Under the pieces are notes generated by a model. It was not told the origin of the DNA and searched no databases. It saw only the letters and a list, made by a program, of their open reading frames with translations. DNA of 8,961 nt. Source: an uncultured Pseudoflavonifractor sp. (GTDB lineage: Bacteria; Bacillota; Clostridia; Oscillospirales; Oscillospiraceae). Positions 1-6,036 of this stretch are shown here, one piece after another (the stretch's first letter is position 1; each line of letters begins with the position of its first letter). The translations under genes were made by a program, and so were the position numbers. The stretch spans positions 1-8,961 of the forward strand of contig CAJFTA010000075.1 in assembly GCA_904419835.1 (NCBI GenBank), written 5' to 3'.

Positions 1-21
1 CAAAAGTCCTCGCTCCGCTCG

Positions 22-51
22 CCGCAAGCCTTGCACGGCAAGGCATTGCGG
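22..51. repeat. Imperfect inverted repeat (12-13 bp arms, one bulge)
   Basis: The arms are CGCAA+GCCTTGC and GCAAGGC+TTGCG, around a 3-nt loop ACG, with a single unpaired A at 45 in the right arm. An outer C22-G51 pair extends it. As RNA it would be a stable hairpin, but no T tract follows on either strand, so it is not a standard terminator. It could be part of a dispersed intergenic repeat; copy number in the genome is unknown. Confidence 0.55.
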
Positions 52-149
52 GGCATTCGATTCCACGCGAGGCGGGCGGCTGCCCCCTCGCGCTCCCCCG
101 CCCCGGCGCAGGCGAATTCTGTTCAATCGAAGTTTTTTGACACGCTGAA

Positions 150-169
150 GCGGGCCCCGAAGGGCCCGC
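150..169 (-). terminator. Terminator-like hairpin without a U tract
   Basis: A perfect 8-bp GC stem, GCGGGCCC / GGGCCCGC, with the loop CGAA. It sits about 30 bases past the stop codon of the minus-strand high-cysteine gene (stop at 200-202), where a terminator would be expected. Read on the minus strand, the following bases are TTCAGCGTGTC and then an A run, so the U tract of an intrinsic terminator is missing. It may still pause transcription or protect the 3' end. Confidence 0.35.
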
Positions 170-199
170 CCGTGCCGCTGTCCGGCGGGAGAGGACGGC

Positions 200-367
200 T
201 CAGCAGCAGCCGCAGCCGTCGTTGCAGCCGCAGTTGTTGCCGCAGCCGCAATTGCCGCCGCAGGAGCTGCCGCCCCAGCTGCCGCCGCAGCAGCAGCACA
301 GAAGGATGATAATCAGGATGATCCACAGGCAGCTGCCGCCGCCCATACCGTTGTTACCACAGCACAT
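200..367 (-). CDS. Chorion-class high-cysteine small protein (55 aa)
   Basis: A 55-residue protein with 15 cysteines and 16 glycines. It starts MCCGNNGMGGGSC, has a short hydrophobic core at residues 14-23 (LWIILIIILL), then four consecutive Cys (24-27), then a tail of G-x-C, C-G-C and N-C-G-C units ending GCGCC. The ATG at 365-367 is preceded by AGGTGA at suitable spacing. From memory, small proteins of this composition in Oscillospiraceae are automatically annotated 'chorion class high-cysteine protein' because of their resemblance to insect eggshell proteins; no function is established. The hydrophobic stretch suggests membrane attachment with the Cys/Gly tail exposed or metal-binding; that is inference. 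It is alone on its strand and divergent from mltG. A different minus-strand frame over the same bases is Arg/Leu-rich and judged a shadow. A metallothionein-like, spore-coat or modified-peptide role cannot be separated from sequence alone. Confidence 0.72.
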   Translation of the reverse strand: MCCGNNGMGGGSCLWIILIIILLCCCCGGSWGGSSCGGNCGCGNNCGCNDGCGCC

Positions 368-423
368 GTAGATATTCACCTCACATTATTCTGAGGAACC
401 GGGGGCTCAGGCCGCCGTTCCCT

Positions 424-451
424 TCACGCCCCATACTATGTAGGGGCGTGA
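424..451. repeat. Hairpin in the divergent intergenic region
   Basis: A perfect 9-bp inverted repeat, TCACGCCCC / GGGGCGTGA, flanks the 10-nt loop ATACTATGTA. It lies between the divergently transcribed high-cysteine gene and mltG, in the 142-bp gap where promoters of both must lie. The centre contains CATACTATG, itself near-palindromic and similar to the -10 elements used by sporulation sigma factors, but no matching -35 element was seen on either strand. It could be an operator, a leader hairpin of mltG mRNA, or an attenuating structure for the minus gene. Confidence 0.5.
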
Positions 452-509
452 TCCGTGGTGACAGGAGGGCGTTTGATTTTTTCTTGTGCAATGGATAGGA
501 GTTGAAGCA

Positions 510-1718
510 ATGTCTCACTACGAAGGACGGCGGGAGGTGCCCCGCCGCCAGACCCATGAGGGCGGCGGAAGCGCCGCGCCGCGGAGGGAGAGCAGCCGGA
601 GGCCCCGCCGCCGGCTGGGCGCCTGGGGCGCGCTGCTCTATGTGGTGCTGGTGATCGGTATTTCGGCGCTGCTGGCGGGCCTGGGCTGGATTTGGGCCAG
701 CGATGTTCTGGCGCTGAACAAGGCCGAGGTCACCGCCACCATCACCCTGCCCGACGATATATTCACCTACACCGAGACCACCAACGAGGAGGGGGAGACC
801 GTCACTGTCTCCAGCGCCGACGTGGGCTATGTGGCCGACCAGCTGGAGCAGAACGGTATTATTGAGTACAAGTGGCTCTTCCAGCTCTTCTGCGGCTTTA
901 CCGGCGGCAAGGAAAAGATGACGGCAGGCACCTACACCCTCAGCACCACCATGGATTACAGCGCCATCATCCGCAATCTGAGCGCCAAGTCCTCTGCCCG
1001 CACGGAGGTGACGGTGGTCATCCCCGAGGGCTCCACGCTGACGCAGATCTTTGAGATCCTGGAGGAAAACGGCGTGGCCACGGTAGAGGAGCTGACCGAT
1101 ACTGCGGCAAACCACGATTTCAAGTTCTCCTTCCTCAAGGATGTCCTGCCCCTGGGCGAGGCCACCCGGCTGGAGGGCTACCTGTTCCCGGACACCTATA
1201 TCTTCTACCAGAATATGGACCCGGTGCAGGCGCTGAACAAGATGATCCTCCGGTTTGACGAGGTCTTTACCGAGGAGATGCGGGAGGAGGCGGCGGCCAA
1301 TGGCCAGAGCATCCACGACATCGTCACCATCGCCTCCATGATTGAGAAGGAGACCACCGGCAACGACCAGACCGACATCGCCGAGGTCATCTACAACCGG
1401 CTCTACAACCCCACCTCGGAGACGGCGGGCTACCTGAACATCGACGCCACCATCCAGTATATCCTGCCCGAGCGGAAGGAGAGGCTGACGGCGGAGGACC
1501 TGGCCATCGACAGCCCTTATAACACGTATCTGTACACCGGCCTGCCTGCCGGTCCCATCGCCAGCCCCGGACAGGCCTCCCTGCGGGCCGCCATGAATCC
1601 CTCGGGCAACGGCTACTACTTCTATGCCCTGGGCGACGACGGCGAGCACCACTTCTTCAGGACCTATCAGGAGCAGGAGAATTTCAGAGCGACCCAGGAG
1701 CTGTATCAGAATGGATAA
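510..1718 (+). CDS. mltG: Endolytic murein transglycosylase MltG (YceG-like)
   Basis: MltG cleaves nascent peptidoglycan glycan strands inside the chain and is thought to set strand length during synthesis; it is anchored in the cytoplasmic membrane with its catalytic domain outside. The 402-residue product has an Arg-rich cytoplasmic N-terminus (1-35), one transmembrane helix at about 38-62, and the YceG fold after that. Family landmarks are LEGYLFPDTY (221-230), ASMIEKET with the presumed catalytic Glu279, VIYNRL, and SPYNTYLYTGLPAGPI, then a C-terminal NPSGNGYYFYA / HHFFRTYQE motif. The ATG at 510 was chosen because AGGAG (497-501) lies 8 bases upstream; an in-frame GTG at 486 would add eight residues and lacks such a site. 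Length is normal for Gram-positive MltG. Its end overlaps the U32 gene by 8 bases, so the two are translationally linked. Nothing suggests inactivation. Confidence 0.94.
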   Translation: MSHYEGRREVPRRQTHEGGGSAAPRRESSRRPRRRLGAWGALLYVVLVIGISALLAGLGWIWASDVLALNKAEVTATITLPDDIFTYTETTNEEGETVTVSSADVGYVADQLEQNGIIEYKWLFQLFCGFTGGKEKMTAGTYTLSTTMDYSAIIRNLSAKSSARTEVTVVIPEGSTLTQIFEILEENGVATVEELTDTAANHDFKFSFLKDVLPLGEATRLEGYLFPDTYIFYQNMDPVQALNKMILRFDEVFTEEMREEAAANGQSIHDIVTIASMIEKETTGNDQTDIAEVIYNRLYNPTSETAGYLNIDATIQYILPERKERLTAEDLAIDSPYNTYLYTGLPAGPIASPGQASLRAAMNPSGNGYYFYALGDDGEHHFFRTYQEQENFRATQELYQNG

Positions 1719-2928
1719 GAAAAGACCGGAGCTGCTCTGTCCCGCCGGGGACATGGAGCGGCTGAGAATGGCGGTGGCCTACGGGGCGGACGCCGTCTAT
1801 CTGGCGGGAACCATGTTCGGCATGCGCTCCTTTGCGGGCAATTTCACCCCCGAGGAGCTGAAGGACGCCGTGGGCCTGTGCAGGGCCCACGGCGTGGCCG
1901 TGCACATTACCTGCAACACCATGCCCCGCAACGACGAGGTGGCCAGACTGCCGGAGTGGCTGGAGTACCTGGACCAGATCGGCGTGGACGCGGTCATTGT
2001 GGCCGACGTGGGCGCCCTGGCCCTGGTGAAGCGCCACGCCCCCCATGTCCGGGCCCACATCTCCACCCAGGCCAGCATCGTCAACTACCAGTCCGCCTCC
2101 GCCTGGCACGACCTGGGCGCCAGCCGGGTCATCCTGGCCCGGGAGCTGACCCTGGACGAGATCCGGGAGATCCGGGCCAAGACCCCCAGAGAGCTGGAGA
2201 TTGAGTGCTTTGTCCACGGGGCCATGTGCGTGTCCTACTCGGGCCGCTGCCTGCTGTCCAACTACATGACGGGCCGGGACTCCAACCGGGGGGCCTGCGC
2301 CCAGCCCTGCCGGTACAAGTACGCCCTGATGGAGGAGAAGCGGCCCGGGGAGTACTTCCCGGTCTACGAGGACGAGAAGGGCACCTACATCATGAACTCC
2401 CGGGACATGTGCATGATCGACCACATCCCCGAGCTGGTGGAGGCCGGCGTGGACAGCTTCAAGATTGAGGGCCGGGCCAAGAGCGCCTACTACGCCGCCA
2501 TTGTGGCCGGGGCCTACCGCCACGCGGTGGACGCCGCCCTGGCGGGCGAGCCGCTGGATCCGGTGTGGCGGGACGAGGTGGAGCATATCAGCCACCGGCA
2601 CTACTCCACCGGATTCTTTTACGGCCAGCCCGGCCAGTTCACCGAGGATGCCCGGTACATCCGGGACTGGCAGGTGTGCGCCCTGGTGGAGTCCTGCCGG
2701 AGCGACGGCACCGCCGTCCTCTCCCTGCGCAACAAATTCGCCGTGGGGGAGGAGCTGGAGTTGGTGGGGCCGGACGTGCGCCCGGAGCGGTTCACCGTCT
2801 CCGCCATGGCCGACGGCGACGGGCTGCCCATTGCCGAGGCCCGCAAGCCCCAGATGAAGCTGACCATGAAGCTGCCCCGTGCCGTGCCGCCCCTGTCCCT
2901 GCTGCGGCGGCAGGCGTCGGGAGAATAA
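1711..2928 (+). CDS. Peptidase U32 family protein, TrhP-like (tRNA 5-hydroxyuridine)
   Basis: A 405-residue member of family U32. The family signature is complete: ECFVHGAMCVSYSGRCLLS at 165-183. Four cysteines, C173, C180, C196 and C200 (the last two in CAQPCR), fit the Fe-S ligand pattern described for the U32 proteins UbiU/UbiV; a [4Fe-4S] cluster here is inference. The N-terminus ELLCPAGDMERLRMAVAYGA and the motif FKIEGRAKS are typical. In Bacillus subtilis, the homologues YrrN/YrrO (TrhP1/TrhP2) are needed for 5-hydroxyuridine at tRNA wobble U34 and lie near mltG (yrrL), which supports a tRNA modification role rather than proteolysis. The ATG at 1711 overlaps the mltG stop by 8 bases and has AGGAG at 1696-1700. 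B. subtilis has two U32 genes and the methyltransferase yrrM between; here only one U32 gene follows directly. A collagenase-type peptidase label is less likely. Confidence 0.88.
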   Translation: MDKKRPELLCPAGDMERLRMAVAYGADAVYLAGTMFGMRSFAGNFTPEELKDAVGLCRAHGVAVHITCNTMPRNDEVARLPEWLEYLDQIGVDAVIVADVGALALVKRHAPHVRAHISTQASIVNYQSASAWHDLGASRVILARELTLDEIREIRAKTPRELEIECFVHGAMCVSYSGRCLLSNYMTGRDSNRGACAQPCRYKYALMEEKRPGEYFPVYEDEKGTYIMNSRDMCMIDHIPELVEAGVDSFKIEGRAKSAYYAAIVAGAYRHAVDAALAGEPLDPVWRDEVEHISHRHYSTGFFYGQPGQFTEDARYIRDWQVCALVESCRSDGTAVLSLRNKFAVGEELELVGPDVRPERFTVSAMADGDGLPIAEARKPQMKLTMKLPRAVPPLSLLRRQASGE

Positions 2929-2935
2929 GGAGGAA
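2927..2935 (+). promoter_or_regulatory. Strong ribosome binding site for the GTG-start FakA-like gene
   Basis: AAGGAGGAA overlaps the last two bases of the U32 stop codon and lies 5 bases before GTG at 2941. This near-perfect anti-SD match fixes a GTG start for the 83-residue gene and implies that it is translated as part of the upstream operon. Confidence 0.8.
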
Positions 2936-2940
2936 GTTCC

Positions 2941-3192
2941 GTGCTGGAGTACAAGTTCGACACCCAGCTCCTCATCGCCGGAGAGGACCTCTCCGAGGAG
3001 GAGATTCACGACTATATCGCCCAGAACATTGAGGGCGACTGTCTGCTGGCCTTCGGCGACGAGGACCTGATCAAGATTCACTTCCACACCAACACCCCCT
3101 GGAAGGTGCTGGAGTACTGCGCCTCCAAGGGCGACATCCACGACATCGTGGTGGAGAACATGGAGCGGCAGGAGAACGGCCTGAAGGGCTGA
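2941..3192 (+). CDS. Stand-alone FakA middle-domain-like protein (DAK2/YloV relative)
   Basis: The 83-residue product aligns by eye with the middle domain of the fatty-acid kinase subunit FakA (YloV, DAK2 family), and with nothing else I recognise. Matching elements are YKFDTQLLIAGEDLSEEE (FakA: YGYCTEFxL.GE.L.EE), then GDCLLAFGDEDLIKIHFHT (FakA: GDSLVVxGDDDLVKVHVHT), PWKVLEYCASKGDIHDI and VENMERQ. In FakA this domain binds zinc through a Cys in GYCTE and two His in HVHT; here both His are kept (HFHT) but the Cys position reads Asp. The ATP-binding DAK2 domain and the C-terminal DegV-like domain are absent, so it cannot be a kinase alone. Small proteins of this kind are, from memory, labelled 'kinase to dihydroxyacetone kinase' in clostridial genomes. 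It starts at GTG with a strong AAGGAGG, 12 bases after the U32 stop, inside the same operon. A partner or scaffold role is inference. Confidence 0.75.
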   Translation: MLEYKFDTQLLIAGEDLSEEEIHDYIAQNIEGDCLLAFGDEDLIKIHFHTNTPWKVLEYCASKGDIHDIVVENMERQENGLKG

Positions 3193-3202
3193 CGGCCCGG
3201 AG

Positions 3203-4360
3203 ATGGAAGGAAAGGTGAGCCGCTTGCGCAAACCCAAACATGTCCGGCGGCTGGACTTCGACCTGATCCGGGTGGCCTCCATGGCCGCCGTGGTCTACCT
3301 CCACACCGCCGCGGGCGGGCTGCGGCAGTCGGAGGACATGGCCCTCTGGCACCTGTCCAATCTGCTCTCCTCCCTGGCCGTGGCGGCGGTGCCGCTGTTC
3401 TTCATGATCTCCGGCGCCCTGCTGCTGGGGTCGGAGAAGACGGATGACCCGGCCTATCTGCTCCGCCGCCGCCTGCCCCGGGTGGCGGTGCCGGGGCTGT
3501 GCTGGTCCCTGCTGGTGGTTGGCGGGGTATGGCTGTCCCAGGGCGGGGAGGCGGCGCTGCTGAAGCTGGTGAACCTGCCCGGCATCTCGGTCATCACCCC
3601 CTACTGGTTCCTCTACGCCCTTATCCCCATGTATCTGCTCTCGCCGCTGCTCAAGCGGCTGACCGACCACATGGAGGAGCGGCATTGGCGGTACCTGCTG
3701 GGGCTGTGGGTGGTGGTCACCCTGGGTCTCAACCAGCTGAGCAGGTTCCTGCCCGACCCCTGGTACGCCCTGCTGCGGGAGAACCAGACGCTGAATGTGA
3801 GCCTGCTGGAGGGGTACCTGGGGTATTTCCTGCTGGGGGCCTGGCTGGACCGGATGGAGAGGCCCCCTGCCCGCCGGATTCTGCTGGCCGCTGCCCTGGG
3901 CAGCTGGGCGGTGATAGCCCTGGGCACCTGGGGTGTCTTCCTCGTGACCGGCGTCTACGGCGAGCAGTTTGCCACCTACCGGGGCGTCTTTACCATGGTG
4001 CTTTCCGCCTCGCTCTTCCTCCTGTTCCGGGATGCGTTCCGGGGCCGGAGAAGCGGACGGGCGGCAGTCCTGCTGTCCGCCTGCTCCTTCGGCGTGTACC
4101 TGGCCCACCCCATGGCCATTGAGCTGCTTCAGAAGCTGCTGGGCGGCGGCCTGACCGTACCCGGCCAGCTGGCGGTGTGGCTGCTGTCTCTGGCGGGCTG
4201 TATTCTGGGCGTGGTGCTGGTCTCCAGTGTGCCGGGGCTGTGCTTCCTGGCCACAGGACAGCGCTTCCGGGACGCCTGCCGGGAGAGCAATGTGTTCGCC
4301 CTCCTTCGAATGCGCCATGGAAAGAGCGGAAAGCGGCTGGCGGAAAGGCCGCCCCAATAA
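3203..4360 (+). CDS. Acyltransferase family 3 integral membrane protein
   Basis: A 385-residue, strongly hydrophobic protein with about ten transmembrane helices, matching the acyltransferase-3 family (OafA/OatA membrane domain), which moves acyl groups, usually acetyl, across the membrane onto cell-wall or surface carbohydrates. Seen near the N-terminus is R16-L-D-F-D-L-I-R23 followed by VVYLH with His34, the usual catalytic His region; PYWFLYALIPMYLLSPLL (about 132-149) matches the family's WFL...Y...P segment. There is no extracellular SGNH domain, so any acceptor must be modified by the membrane part alone. The start is uncertain: the ATG at 3203 has only CCGGAG directly upstream, GTG at 3215 follows GGAAGGAAA, and TTG at 3224 follows AAAGGTGA. 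It is the last gene of the plus operon, 10 bases after the FakA-like gene, and is followed by a strong terminator. The acceptor substrate cannot be told. Confidence 0.85.
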   Translation: MEGKVSRLRKPKHVRRLDFDLIRVASMAAVVYLHTAAGGLRQSEDMALWHLSNLLSSLAVAAVPLFFMISGALLLGSEKTDDPAYLLRRRLPRVAVPGLCWSLLVVGGVWLSQGGEAALLKLVNLPGISVITPYWFLYALIPMYLLSPLLKRLTDHMEERHWRYLLGLWVVVTLGLNQLSRFLPDPWYALLRENQTLNVSLLEGYLGYFLLGAWLDRMERPPARRILLAAALGSWAVIALGTWGVFLVTGVYGEQFATYRGVFTMVLSASLFLLFRDAFRGRRSGRAAVLLSACSFGVYLAHPMAIELLQKLLGGGLTVPGQLAVWLLSLAGCILGVVLVSSVPGLCFLATGQRFRDACRESNVFALLRMRHGKSGKRLAERPPQ

Positions 4361-4365
4361 GCGAT

Positions 4366-4404
4366 AAAAAAACAGCACCGGATGGAAATCCGGTGCTGTT
4401 TTTT
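4366..4404. terminator. Bidirectional intrinsic terminator
   Basis: An 11-bp perfect stem, CAGCACCGGAT / ATCCGGTGCTG, with loop GGAA, is flanked by seven A on the left (4366-4372) and six T on the right (4399-4404). It therefore has a U tract in both directions. It lies 5 bases past the acyltransferase stop and 2 bases past the stop of the convergent LacI-type gene, and serves both operons. Confidence 0.95.
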
Positions 4405-4406
4405 GC

Positions 4407-5432
4407 TTATACGCTCTGACGGATGCAGATGTGCAGATCGGTAAAGAGCTTAGACTTGGGGACGGTGCCGAAGGCCAGGTAATCATAGAGCATCTGGAGG
4501 GGCATGGAGCCCTGAATATCGGGCTGCTGGACAATGGTGGCGGAGATAAGGCCGCTTTTCAGCAGCTCCTGCTGGGCGGGGGCCAGGTCATGGGTGATGA
4601 CCGACAGGCTGCGGCCCCGGGCGGCCCGGTGAATCTCCTGACACACCCCATAGTCCCCCATGTTGACAATGTAGAGGGCCTTCATGTCGGGGTTGTGCTC
4701 CACCAGGCGCGCCACCTCGGTGAAGTCGCCGTCGTGGAACAGGGCGGGCATGCCGCCGTCCGCCATGGTCAGGCCGGGGTAGGTGGCGGAGAGCTCCCGG
4801 GAGAAGCCGCCCATCCGTCCGGCAAAGGTGGGGGAGTTGGGGCCGTCGGCCGTGGCGACGCCCACCAGGCCGCTGCCCCCGGTGCACAGGGCCGCCAGCC
4901 CCGCCGCCACCCGGCCGGAGTGGACATAGTCGCAGCCCACATAGGCCAGGTGGGGCACAAAATCCTCGTCCAGGTTGAAGAACACGGTGGGCACGCCCTT
5001 GACGTTCATGCGCTGGATAAAGGACATAAAGGACGTGGTCCGAAGGGGCAGAGCGGCGATGCCGTCCGGACGGCTCTCCTCCACCTCCCGGAAGATCCGC
5101 TCCAGATAGGGCGCGTCCAGCTGCCGGATGAGGTAGAAGTCAACCGTCACGCCGAGCTCCCGCAGCTCGGCGGCCTTGTCCCGGGCGGCGTGGAGGATGT
5201 CCAGGTGAAAGACAAACTCCGGGCCGTGGAAGATGAGAAAGGCCAGGTGGAGCCGGCGCTTCTTCACGGCCAGCATCTGGCCGGCCATGTTGGGCCGGTA
5301 GCCCATCTCCTCGATGAGGGCCCGCACCCTGGCCTCGGTCTCCGGGTTGACGCCGGACCGGTTGTTGAGCACCCGGTCCACCGTGCCCCGGGAGACCCCG
5401 GCCCGCTTGGCGATGTCCTTTATGGTGACCAT
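4407..5432 (-). CDS. LacI-family transcriptional regulator
   Basis: A 341-residue repressor-type protein. The N-terminal helix-turn-helix is clear: VTIKDIAKRAGVSRGTVDRV at residues 2-21, followed by LNNRSGVNPET. The rest (about 60-341) is a periplasmic-binding-protein-like sugar sensor domain. The hinge region reads YRPNMAGQMLAVKKRR instead of the usual N-x-x-A-R-x-L form, with Gly at the Arg position, so minor-groove insertion may differ from LacI/PurR; this is seen in sequence but its effect is inference. The ATG at 5432 is preceded by GGGAGGT at good spacing. It is the third gene of the minus operon, 24 bases after the gtrA-like gene, so it probably controls its own operon. Candidate operators are the palindromes at 8613-8635. 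The effector is unknown; given the neighbour GH3 enzyme, glucose or a beta-glucoside is a reasonable guess. Confidence 0.92.
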   Translation of the reverse strand: MVTIKDIAKRAGVSRGTVDRVLNNRSGVNPETEARVRALIEEMGYRPNMAGQMLAVKKRRLHLAFLIFHGPEFVFHLDILHAARDKAAELRELGVTVDFYLIRQLDAPYLERIFREVEESRPDGIAALPLRTTSFMSFIQRMNVKGVPTVFFNLDEDFVPHLAYVGCDYVHSGRVAAGLAALCTGGSGLVGVATADGPNSPTFAGRMGGFSRELSATYPGLTMADGGMPALFHDGDFTEVARLVEHNPDMKALYIVNMGDYGVCQEIHRAARGRSLSVITHDLAPAQQELLKSGLISATIVQQPDIQGSMPLQMLYDYLAFGTVPKSKLFTDLHICIRQSV

Positions 5433-5456
5433 AAACCCTGACCTCCCTCGCGCTGC

Positions 5457-6035
5457 TCAGGCCTGCTTGGCCTCAGGAAAGATGACCTTGTTGACAAAGA
5501 AGAAAATGACCATGGAGATGCCGCCGTTGAGGACCACGGTGCCGATATTGTAGATAAAGTCGGGCACGAACATGCCGGCCACCGCCACCCAGACGCAGTT
5601 GATGGAGTTGACGATGCAGTTGATGACCACGAAGGCCACCACATACCAGGCGATCTGCCAGGCCAGGTTCCCCTTGCTGCGGAAGACGAAGTTGCGCTGG
5701 ATGGGGAAGTTGATGATCTCGCCGATGGCCATGGCGATCATGTAGGCGCAGAAGTAGCCCAGGCCGCCGTGGGCGGCGTCATAGCCGAAGATGTTCCACT
5801 GGAAGGTCTCCCCGAACAGGGTCACCGGGATGCCCGGCCAGCCGAAGTCCACGTTGGACAGGCTCTGAAAGGCCAGGGGCAGGAACTGGAGGATGATGTA
5901 CTTGAGCACCGTCACCAGGTTGCTGACGATGACGAACAGTCCGCCCTCACGGATCCACTTGGCGGCCTTGGGGTGGTTTCCAGCGAAATGATTCCACCAG
6001 CCCACCAGGCCGGTCTGCGTCTTTTCGGTAGCCAT
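5457..6035 (-). CDS. GtrA-like four-helix membrane protein
   Basis: A 192-residue protein with four predicted transmembrane segments at about 32-54, 91-108, 125-154 and 163-186. The pattern FVIVSNLVTVLKYIILQFLP in helix 1 and INFPIQRNFVF (108-118) after helix 2 fits the GtrA family, whose founding member is the phage protein thought to flip undecaprenyl-phosphate-glucose in O-antigen glucosylation; related members take part in teichoic acid and arabinogalactan glycosylation. An insertion of about 30 residues between helices 1 and 2 is longer than in compact GtrA proteins (around 120-150 aa). The ATG at 6035 is one base after the stop of the GH3 gene, and its site AAAGGAG lies inside the end of that gene, so translation is coupled. 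Pairing with a cytoplasmic beta-glucosidase suggests a shared glucosylated lipid or glycan substrate; this is inference. Substrate unknown. Confidence 0.78.
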   Translation of the reverse strand: MATEKTQTGLVGWWNHFAGNHPKAAKWIREGGLFVIVSNLVTVLKYIILQFLPLAFQSLSNVDFGWPGIPVTLFGETFQWNIFGYDAAHGGLGYFCAYMIAMAIGEIINFPIQRNFVFRSKGNLAWQIAWYVVAFVVINCIVNSINCVWVAVAGMFVPDFIYNIGTVVLNGGISMVIFFFVNKVIFPEAKQA

Positions 6036-6036
6036 A

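Larger units (their letters stand above)
1..199. other. Non-coding region with inverted repeats, left edge
   Basis: No convincing gene is seen here on either strand. The open frames that cross it are biased by the GCN-rich composition and lack ribosome binding sites. Two inverted repeats are visible: an imperfect one at 22-51 and an 8-bp hairpin at 150-169. A run of six T lies between them (133-138). The arrangement resembles a GC-rich intergenic repeat or the 3' flank of the minus-strand gene at 200-367. What lies left of position 1 cannot be judged. Confidence 0.5.

Noticed and set aside
201..300. GCNGC-type periodic repeats that look like a short tandem repeat
   Set aside because: The periodicity is explained by TGC and GGC codons of the high-cysteine protein; there are no equal spacers, so it is not a CRISPR array or a simple repeat expansion.
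31..309. Arg/Ser-rich plus-strand frame at the left edge
   Set aside because: Its Arg/Ser/Cys run is the complement of the Cys/Gly codons of the high-cysteine gene, and it has no ribosome binding site.
2941..3192. Reading the 83-residue gene as a dihydroxyacetone kinase or DegV lipid-binding protein
   Set aside because: It has neither the DAK2 nucleotide-binding domain nor a DegV fold; only the FakA middle-domain pattern is present.
1684..3282. Long minus-strand open frame opposite mltG end, the U32 gene and the FakA-like gene
   Set aside because: It crosses three well-supported genes, is repetitive in Gly, Val, His and Leu, and shows no recognisable domain.
3071..4534. Minus-strand open frame opposite the acyltransferase gene
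   Set aside because: Pro/Gln/His-rich shadow that runs through the bidirectional terminator and into the LacI-type gene.
4431..5441. Plus-strand open frame opposite the LacI-type gene
   Set aside because: Gly/His/Val-rich shadow of a clear helix-turn-helix gene.
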